19,123 nucleotides of DNA from an uncultured bacterium (GTDB taxonomy: Bacteria > Bacillota > Clostridia > Oscillospirales > Oscillospiraceae), in the NCBI GenBank assembly GCA_949286295.1, contig CASECK010000011.1:1-19123 (forward strand), in the 5' to 3' direction. The notes beneath the pieces were generated by a model. That model was not told where the DNA came from, did not search any database, and saw nothing but the letters and a program-made list of their open reading frames with translations. Both the position numbers and the translations under genes were made by a program. Below are positions 14,575 to 19,123 of this stretch, piece after piece. Position 1 is the stretch's first letter. Each line of letters opens with the position of its first letter.

Positions 14575-16346
14575 TATTCCCCCACCCCCTCTTGCTGAGA
14601 TTGATAGATCTCCTGATAGATGGTGTTACCGGCCAGCAGCTGCTCGTGGGTGCCCCGGCCGGCGATGTGGTCGTCGTCCAGGATGATAATCTCGTCGGCG
14701 TACTGCACCGAGGAGATGCGCTGGGCGATGATGATGACGGTGGTGCCCTTCAGATTGGTGGCGAAGGACTGGCGGATGGCGGCCTCGGTGGCCGAGTCCA
14801 CCGCGGAGGTGCTGTCGTCCAAAATCAGGATGGCGGGCTTGCGCAGCATGGCCCGGGCGATGCACAGCCGCTGCTTCTGTCCGCCGGACACATTGGTGCC
14901 CCCCTGGGTCAGGGCGGTATCAAACCCGTCGGGGAAGGACATGATGAAGTCATAGGCCTGGGCGTTTTTGGCGGCCTGAATCATCTCCTCCTCGGTGGCG
15001 TCGGGGCGGCCCCAGAGCAGGTTTTCCCGGATGGTGCCGGTGAAGAGCACGTTGGTCTGAAGCACCATGCCGATGCGCCGGCGCAGCTCCTCCAGGGGAT
15101 AGTCCCGCACATCCACCCCGTCCACCAGCACCGCGCCGCCGGTGACGTCATAGAAGCGGGGGATGAGGTTGACCAGCGAGGACTTGCCGGTGCCGGTGCC
15201 GCCCACGATGGCCAGGAATTTGCCCGGCTCCACCGTGAAGCTGATGTGGGAGAGCACGTCGTCCCCCGAGCCGTCGGCCGCGTAGCGGAAGGACACGTCC
15301 CGGAACTCCACCCGCCCCTCGGGGGCGGGGAGGACGCGCTCGCCGGTCACGCCGGGCGCCGCCGGGCGGTAGAGCTGGCCGGCGGGTTTGTTCTCCACAG
15401 AGGGCTCGGTGCGCAGCACCTCGTTGATGCGGTGGGCGCAGGCCTGGGCCCGGGTGAGCTGAAGCAGAGCCATGGCCACCATCATCACGCTCATGAGAAT
15501 CTGGAAGATGTAGTTGATAAAGGCCTGCAGGTCGCCCAGCAGGAAGCCCTCCGCCATGACCATCCGGCCGCCCAGGTAGAGCACGGCCACCGTGGCGCCG
15601 TTCATGGCCAGCATCATGATGGGCATGATGGCGATGATTTTCAGCCCCACGTTCAGGGCGGCGTCCATCAGCTCGTCGTTGGACTTCTTGAACTTCCCGC
15701 GCTCATAGTCCTCCCGGACGAAGGCCTTGACCACCCGGATGGCCACCAGGTTCTCCTGCAGGGTGTTGTTCAGCCCGTCAATCTTCTTCTGCATGGTCTC
15801 AAACAGCCTGGTGCAGATGAACATCAGCGTGCCGATGGCCAGCATCATCAGGGGGATGACCACCGCCAGCACCACCGCCAGCCTGGGGTTGATGGACACG
15901 GAGATGGCCAGCGCGGCGACGAGCATCACCGGGGCCCGGACCAGCATCCGCAGCCCCATGTTCAGCATCATGGTCATGGCGTTGACGTCGTTGGTCATGC
16001 GGGTGATGAGGGAGGCGGAGGAGAACTTGTCGATGTCGGCGAAGGAGAAGTCCTGCACCTTGTCGAACAGGCACTGGCGCAGGTTGGCGCCGAAGCCCTG
16101 GCTGGCGAAGGTGGCGTATTTGGCCGAGCCCACGCCGCAGGCCATGGCGAACAGGGACAGCAGCAGCATGGCCGCGCCCATCTGGAAGATGTAGCCCACG
16201 TCCCCGGCGGGGATGGCCACATCCACAATCTCGGCCATCACCAGGGGGAGGATGAGCTCGCAGATGACCTCCAGGGTGATAAGGATGGGGGACTTGATAG
16301 CGTCTTTCTTATAGCCCTCCAGGTGGGTCAGAAATAGGGAAAGCAA
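14574..16346 (-). CDS. ABC exporter half with a non-canonical (Asp) catalytic residue
   Basis: The 590-residue protein has the normal exporter-half layout: six membrane helices (first ~310 residues) then the ATPase. Walker A is GGTGTGKSS (Gly382-Ser390), and the signature is NVSGGQ. Walker B ends LILDDSTSAVD, where the catalytic Glu is replaced by Asp511. That marks the degenerate half of a heterodimeric exporter of the TM287/TM288, BmrC/D or LmrC/D kind; the downstream gene supplies the canonical half. The start is TTG at 16346, one nucleotide after the marR stop, with AAAGGAGG ending 9 nt before it inside marR. No ATG is better placed. Expression is thus tied to marR and to the second half-transporter. 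Confidence 0.94.
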   Translation of the reverse strand: MLSLFLTHLEGYKKDAIKSPILITLEVICELILPLVMAEIVDVAIPAGDVGYIFQMGAAMLLLSLFAMACGVGSAKYATFASQGFGANLRQCLFDKVQDFSFADIDKFSSASLITRMTNDVNAMTMMLNMGLRMLVRAPVMLVAALAISVSINPRLAVVLAVVIPLMMLAIGTLMFICTRLFETMQKKIDGLNNTLQENLVAIRVVKAFVREDYERGKFKKSNDELMDAALNVGLKIIAIMPIMMLAMNGATVAVLYLGGRMVMAEGFLLGDLQAFINYIFQILMSVMMVAMALLQLTRAQACAHRINEVLRTEPSVENKPAGQLYRPAAPGVTGERVLPAPEGRVEFRDVSFRYAADGSGDDVLSHISFTVEPGKFLAIVGGTGTGKSSLVNLIPRFYDVTGGAVLVDGVDVRDYPLEELRRRIGMVLQTNVLFTGTIRENLLWGRPDATEEEMIQAAKNAQAYDFIMSFPDGFDTALTQGGTNVSGGQKQRLCIARAMLRKPAILILDDSTSAVDSATEAAIRQSFATNLKGTTVIIIAQRISSVQYADEIIILDDDHIAGRGTHEQLLAGNTIYQEIYQSQQEGVGE

Positions 16347-16347
16347 A

Positions 16348-16830
16348 TCACGGTTCCTCCTTTGTCTGGGGTTGTGCGGGGGACGCGCTCCGGAGATTGC
16401 GGAGCATCCGGCGGCGGAACGAGAACAGCTGGCGCTGCTCGGCCGGGGAAAAGCCGTCCAGCATCCGCCGGGACACGGTCTCGAAGGCCTGCTGGCAGCC
16501 CAGCACCGCCTGCTGGCCCTTCTCGGTGAGAAGCACCTGGTTGCGCCGGGCGTCCCGGCCGGGCTGGCGGTGGATATAGCCCCCCCGCTCCAGGGATTTT
16601 AGAGAGTTGGCCACTGCCGCCGGTGAGATGTGCAGCAGCTCGGCCAGGTCCCGCTGGGCGTGGCAGGTCCCCTCCCGGTCTTCTCCGTCGGAGCTGCACA
16701 GGATGCTCAGCAGCATGGGATGGCCCACCTCGGCCAGGCCGGCGGCGTTGAGCTCCGCCTGGACGGCGGCCCTGTGGGCCTGGTTGATCTGCCGGGACAG
16801 CAGCTCCAGCTCCTGGAAGGACGCGGACAT
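16348..16830 (-). CDS. MarR-family transcriptional regulator
   Basis: The 160-residue protein is a winged-helix regulator of the usual MarR length. Dimerisation helices occupy about residues 5-45. The DNA-binding part includes QRDLAELLHISPAAVANSLKSLE (59-81) and the wing signature DARRNQVLLTEKG (93-105). MarR proteins act as dimers on palindromes and generally release DNA when a small phenolic or drug-like ligand binds. It heads the ABC exporter operon, so it most likely represses its own operon and senses an exported compound. I take ATG 16830 (MSASFQ) because AAGGAGGGG lies immediately upstream; the ATG six codons earlier at 16848 would place that ribosome site inside the gene. Its C-terminal codons contain the ribosome site of the first ABC gene. 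Confidence 0.93.
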   Translation of the reverse strand: MSASFQELELLSRQINQAHRAAVQAELNAAGLAEVGHPMLLSILCSSDGEDREGTCHAQRDLAELLHISPAAVANSLKSLERGGYIHRQPGRDARRNQVLLTEKGQQAVLGCQQAFETVSRRMLDGFSPAEQRQLFSFRRRMLRNLRSASPAQPQTKEEP

Positions 16831-16850
16831 GGAACCCCTCCTTTCCAATT

Positions 16851-16866
16851 GATTAACCTATTAATC
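16851..16866. promoter_or_regulatory. Putative MarR operator
   Basis: GATTAA-CCTA-TTAATC is a perfect 6-4-6 inverted repeat between the predicted transcription start (about 16875) and the marR ATG (16830). Its location just downstream of a good - strand promoter and its AT-rich character in a GC-rich genome fit an autorepressor binding site. Assignment to this MarR is inferred from position. Confidence 0.7.
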
Positions 16867-16881
16867 GTTAAGGCGTTGATT

Positions 16882-16910
16882 ATTTTACCCACCCCGCCCC
16901 AAAATGTCAA
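16882..16910 (-). promoter_or_regulatory. Sigma-A-type promoter of the marR-ABC-ABC operon
   Basis: Read on the - strand, a perfect -35 TTGACA (16910-16905) is followed by a 17-nt spacer and a -10 TAAAAT (16887-16882), matching 11 of 12 consensus bases. The predicted start near 16875 gives a leader of about 45 nt before marR. Confidence 0.82.
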
Positions 16911-16964
16911 GGGGCTTTTTGGGACTTCACAGATTGTTTACACGCCCCGTCAAAGGGCGCGCAA

Positions 16965-16994
16965 CAGGCCGGCTTCCCGGGGGAAGCCGGCCTG
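16965..16994 (-). terminator. Terminator hairpin downstream of iclR
   Basis: CAGGCCGGCTTCCC (16965-16978) and GGGAAGCCGGCCTG (16981-16994) form a 14-bp inverted repeat with a nominal 2-nt centre, so the real loop would be slightly larger. It lies 35 nt beyond the iclR stop in the direction of iclR transcription. The following - strand sequence (TTGCGCGCCC) has few Ts. With the promoter at 16882-16910 it separates iclR from the marR operon. Confidence 0.7.
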
Positions 16995-17028
16995 AGATGG
17001 CCCGAGGGGGCGGGAACCGGCTCCCGCC

Positions 17029-17814
17029 TCAGGCGCGGCCGTTCCAGACGGACATGAGGGAGTGGCTGAACTGGCGGAGAGTCTCGGCCCACCGGGGCGT
17101 GTTGTCCTGGGAGAAGCTGGCGCAGGGGCCGCAGACCTCCAGCGCCCCCAGGATGGCGCCGTTCAGGTCGGTGAGGGGGACGGCCAGCGAGGACAGTCCC
17201 ACCCGGAACTCCTCGCGGCACAGGGCGAAGCCCTGCCGGCGGACGCCGGCCAGGTCCCGGAGCAGGGCCGCGGGAGAGGACGGTGCGTTAGGGCCGTACA
17301 GACCCTCCCCCCGGGACTCCCACAGCCGGGAGGCCGCCTCGTCCGGCCGGAAGGCCAGCACGCATTTTCCGGCGGCGCTGCACCACATGGGGACCCGGAC
17401 GCCCGCCCGGGGGACTCCGGGAAAGGAGGAGCGGCTGGCGGTCATGATGCACATTATATCAGAGCGGTCGGGCAGAAAGAGGTGGGCGGACAGGTCCAGC
17501 TGCTCCGCCAGCCGGTCCAGGAAGGGGCGGGCCTGCCGGGCGAAGGGGCGGTTCTCCACACAGGCGCTGCCGTACTCGAACAGGCGCAGGGTCAGCTTAT
17601 AGGGGGCGCTGTTGGAGTAGCGCCACTGGGTGTACCCCAGGGCGTACAGGGTGTGGAGCAGGCGGTGGACCGTGCTGTTCGGCAGCCCGGTCTTTTCCGA
17701 CAGGGCCAACAGGGACAGCCCCTCCGGATTTTGTGCCAGCGTCTCCAGCACCTGGAATACGCGCTCGATGGACTGAACGGGCTTATAGGCCCGTTCCACG
17801 GATTGATCTCGCAT
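17029..17814 (-). CDS. IclR-family transcriptional regulator
   Basis: The 261-residue protein has the normal IclR size. An N-terminal winged helix (about 12-70: SIERVFQVLETLAQ, LALSEKTGLPNSTVHRLLHTL) binds DNA, and a GAF-like C-terminal domain (about 85-255: VPMWCSAAGKCVLAF, GFALCREEFRVGLSSLAVPL) senses a small acid. IclR proteins typically control catabolic operons and their own genes. It is divergent from the aldo/keto reductase gene, with which it shares a regulatory region containing two IclR-type palindromes. The ATG at 17814 is the only in-frame start before the conserved VQSIERV segment that I can defend, but no good Shine-Dalgarno precedes it (only GAAAG about 14 nt away), so translation may be weak. 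Whether it also controls the catabolic run at 1-12315 cannot be seen. Confidence 0.93.
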   Translation of the reverse strand: MRDQSVERAYKPVQSIERVFQVLETLAQNPEGLSLLALSEKTGLPNSTVHRLLHTLYALGYTQWRYSNSAPYKLTLRLFEYGSACVENRPFARQARPFLDRLAEQLDLSAHLFLPDRSDIMCIMTASRSSFPGVPRAGVRVPMWCSAAGKCVLAFRPDEAASRLWESRGEGLYGPNAPSSPAALLRDLAGVRRQGFALCREEFRVGLSSLAVPLTDLNGAILGALEVCGPCASFSQDNTPRWAETLRQFSHSLMSVWNGRA

Positions 17815-17839
17815 AGAGCACCAGCTTTCACCAGTTTAT

Positions 17840-17855
17840 CCGCCGCCGGCGGCGG
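17840..17855. repeat. 16-bp GC palindrome in the iclR leader
   Basis: CCGCCGCCGGCGGCGG is a perfect palindrome between the predicted iclR promoter and the iclR ATG, in an otherwise AT-rich intergenic stretch. It could fold in the iclR mRNA leader or bind a dimeric protein. Its role is not established. Confidence 0.5.
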
Positions 17856-17885
17856 GTATGACAACCTGCTTATGGTTTGCCTCCA

Positions 17886-17894
17886 AGTATAGCA
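17886..17894 (-). promoter_or_regulatory. Probable extended -10 promoter of iclR
   Basis: On the - strand TGCTATACT carries an extended TGn plus a five-of-six -10 (TATACT), about 70 nt before the iclR ATG. No good -35 is found at 17 nt upstream, which is tolerable for an extended -10 promoter. Confidence 0.5.
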
Positions 17895-17939
17895 CAAATG
17901 GTATAGAAAGGAAACCAGGAAAAAAATAAATATTTCCAC

Positions 17940-17968
17940 TTGACAAAATGGCGCTTTGATTATACACT
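17940..17968 (+). promoter_or_regulatory. Promoter of the aldo/keto reductase gene
   Basis: A perfect -35 TTGACA (17940-17945) is followed by a 17-nt spacer and a -10-like TACACT (17963-17968), with TATACA overlapping it as an alternative. Transcription would begin near 17975, leaving a leader of about 90 nt that contains both IclR-type sites. Confidence 0.65.
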
Positions 17969-17978
17969 ATGACCATAA

Positions 17979-17993
17979 TTCCACGATGTAGAA
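17979..17993. promoter_or_regulatory. IclR-type operator candidate 1
   Basis: TTCCACGATGTAGAA is a near-palindrome of the TTCCAC-n3-GTGGAA kind bound by IclR-family dimers. It lies immediately downstream of the predicted reductase transcription start, a position that would block transcription. It matches candidate 2 as a direct repeat at 13 of 16 positions when one flanking base is included. Confidence 0.62.
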
Positions 17994-18040
17994 AAAGAAT
18001 TCACAATATAAAAACTTTAATCCTGAAAAAAGAAACAAAA

Positions 18041-18055
18041 TTCTATGATGTGGAA
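18041..18055. promoter_or_regulatory. IclR-type operator candidate 2, over the ribosome site
   Basis: TTCTATGATGTGGAA is the second near-palindrome. Its right end overlaps the start of the reductase ribosome binding site (AAAGGTGA at 18054-18061). Centre-to-centre distance to candidate 1 is 62 bp, about six helical turns, so two dimers could lie on the same DNA face. A more degenerate copy (ATTCACAATATAAAA, near 17999-18013) lies between them. Confidence 0.6.
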
Positions 18056-18066
18056 AGGTGAGAGCT

Positions 18067-19032
18067 GTGGAATACAACTATTTGGGCGGCACAGGGCTGA
18101 AGGTGTCCCGGGTCTGCCTGGGGACCATGACCTTCGGCTCCCGGATGGCGGACCAGAAGGACGTGGACACGGCGGTGGCCATGGCCCTGGAGCGGGGAAT
18201 CAATTTCTTTGATACCGCCGACCAGTATGTGGACGGCAGGAGCGAGGAGATGCTGGGCAAGGCCCTGGGCGCCCGCCGCCGCGAGGTGGTGGTGGCCAGC
18301 AAGGTGGGCTACCCCTGCATGGATAAGAAGGAGTTCAGCCTCTCCCGCGGCAGCATCCTGGCCGGGGTGGACGGCTCCCTGAAGCGGCTGGGGACGGACT
18401 ATCTGGACATCTATTACCTCCACTCCCCGGACTACAACACCCCCTTAGAGGAGTCTCTGGAGGCCCTCAACGACGTGGTCCGCCAGGGGAAGGTGCGCTA
18501 TGTTGGAATGTCCAACTACGCGGCCTGGCAGATGTGCCAGGCGCTGTATGTCTGCCGGGACAACCACTGGGCCGCGCCCGTGGTGTCCGAGACCTGCTAC
18601 AACGCCCTGACCCGGGGGGCCGAGGGCGAGCTGGTCCCCTTCCTGCAGGAGAAGAAGATTGGCATGACGGTGTTCAACCCCCTGGCCGGCGGAATGCTGA
18701 CCGGCAAGCACAAGCGGGGCGCGCCCACCGCCGGCACCCGGTTTGAAAATCCCAACTACCAGCAGCGCTACTGGCGGGAGGACAACTTCCGGGCCATCGA
18801 CCAGCTGACCGCTCTGGCCGGGCGCGTGGGGACCAGCCTGCTGTCCCTGTCCTTCCGCTGGTGCCTGAGCAGGCCCTGGGTGAGCAGCGTCATCACCGGC
18901 TTTTCCAGCCTGGAGCAGCTTCAGGCCAACCTGGAGGCGCTGGAGGGCGGCGCGCTGCCGGCCGGAGTGATGGAGGAGTGCGACCAGGTGTGGCAGTCCG
19001 TCAGCGGCGGGCGGGTGCAGTATAACCGCTGA
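18067..19032 (+). CDS. Aldo/keto reductase
   Basis: The 321-residue protein is a full-length (alpha/beta)8 NAD(P)H-dependent oxidoreductase, of the group resembling voltage-gated K+ channel beta subunits and general AKRs. It opens MEYNYLGGTGLKVSRVCLGTMTFG. The catalytic tetrad is Asp49 and Tyr54 (FFDTADQY), Lys79 (VVVASKVGY) and His119 (DIYYLHSPD). Cofactor-binding features near the C-terminus include SSVITGFSSLEQLQANLEAL. It reduces aldehydes or ketones, or oxidises the alcohols, in the cytoplasm. I prefer GTG 18067 because AAAGGTGA ends 5 nt before it; the in-frame GTG 18058 falls inside that ribosome site. It is transcribed divergently from iclR, whose product likely controls it. Substrate unknown. 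A new gene begins 79 nt downstream. Confidence 0.92.
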   Translation: MEYNYLGGTGLKVSRVCLGTMTFGSRMADQKDVDTAVAMALERGINFFDTADQYVDGRSEEMLGKALGARRREVVVASKVGYPCMDKKEFSLSRGSILAGVDGSLKRLGTDYLDIYYLHSPDYNTPLEESLEALNDVVRQGKVRYVGMSNYAAWQMCQALYVCRDNHWAAPVVSETCYNALTRGAEGELVPFLQEKKIGMTVFNPLAGGMLTGKHKRGAPTAGTRFENPNYQQRYWREDNFRAIDQLTALAGRVGTSLLSLSFRWCLSRPWVSSVITGFSSLEQLQANLEALEGGALPAGVMEECDQVWQSVSGGRVQYNR

Positions 19033-19053
19033 GCGCCGGATCAGAGAAATCCT

Positions 19054-19078
19054 TTGCCGGTCCCTCTGGGGGCGGCAA
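19054..19078 (+). other. Hairpin after the aldo/keto reductase gene
   Basis: TTGCCG (19054-19059) pairs with CGGCAA (19073-19078), extended inward by a CCC/GGG pairing around a TCT loop. No T-tract follows (CGAATAAAAATC), so it may be a partial terminator or mRNA stabiliser inside a longer operon rather than an end. Confidence 0.45.
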
Positions 19079-19111
19079 TCGAATAAAAATCAAAACATGG
19101 AGGTATTCAAA

Positions 19112-19123
19112 ATGAAGAAGAAG
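19112..19123 (+). CDS. Start of a further gene (MKKK...), cut by the window edge
   Basis: An ATG followed by three Lys codons runs off the end of the window. GGAGG at 19099-19103 lies 8 nt upstream, so the start is convincing. A lysine-rich first four residues often begins a signal peptide, so a secreted or lipoprotein product, for example another solute-binding protein, is a reasonable guess only. Confidence 0.6.

Noticed and set aside
14550..16337. 595-codon + strand frame opposite the first ABC exporter half
   Set aside because: Antisense shadow with His/Gly/Val-rich composition; the - strand product has all ABC motifs.
16896..16920. GCCCC, 10-nt loop, GGGGC, TTTTT: intrinsic-terminator shape on the + strand
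   Set aside because: No + strand gene leads into it, the stem is only 5 bp, and the same bases form the -35 region of the marR promoter on the other strand.
17900..17945. GGAAA...TTTCC pairing in the A-rich stretch as an IclR autoregulatory site
   Set aside because: The arms are short, widely spaced and fall in an A/T homopolymer-rich stretch; the two TTCCAC-type sites nearby are far better.
1..19123. CRISPR arrays, tRNA/rRNA genes, insertion sequences or attachment sites
   Set aside because: No spaced direct-repeat array, no cloverleaf or rRNA-like stretch, and no transposase or integrase coding sequence was found by reading.

Overview
The window looks like a chromosomal piece of a high-GC anaerobic Clostridia member (Firmicutes), most plausibly Oscillospiraceae / Flavonifractor-like. 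This is inferred from the strong AGGAGG-type Shine-Dalgarno sites, the GC-rich third codon positions, the CoA-centred fermentation genes, the TAXI-type TRAP transporter and a clostridial ABC exporter pair. No RNA genes, insertion sequences, prophage genes or CRISPR arrays are seen.

Region 1 (1-12315, + strand) is one long catabolic gene run that enters from the left edge. In order it holds: the C-terminal half of a GarR-like beta-hydroxyacid dehydrogenase; a class III (CaiB/BaiF) CoA-transferase; a Zn-ribbon/OB-fold DUF35 protein; an SCP2-type thiolase; a cyclase-family (kynurenine-formamidase-like) metal hydrolase; a DRE-TIM (HMG-CoA lyase/LeuA-like) metallolyase; a TAXI lipoprotein; a fused TRAP permease; a fused class I CoA-transferase; a tiny membrane protein; and a DUF1537 four-carbon acid-sugar kinase. 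It ends at an 18-bp-stem bidirectional terminator. My reading is that an organic acid, possibly hydroxylated or derived from a sugar acid, is imported by the TRAP system, made into a CoA thioester, oxidised, and split by the lyase and thiolase. The substrate cannot be named from sequence. The gene combination matches no pathway I know, so it is the best candidate here for an undescribed system.

Region 2 (12421-16910, - strand) is a self-contained marR-ABC-ABC operon. It has a near-consensus promoter, a 6-4-6 palindrome between promoter and marR, and tightly coupled genes (1-nt gap, then a TAATG overlap). The two ABC half-exporters form an asymmetric pair, one with a non-canonical catalytic Asp. 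The second carries an unusual ~130-residue insert between its membrane and ATPase domains.

Region 3 (16965-19123) holds a divergent iclR (-) and aldo/keto reductase (+) pair. They share an AT-rich intergenic region with a TTGACA promoter and two IclR-type palindromic sites, one beside the predicted transcription start and one over the reductase ribosome binding site. The window ends four codons into a new gene beginning MKKK.

No gene-free stretch exceeds 300 bases. The longest are 16831-17028 and 17815-18066; both are regulatory and described below.
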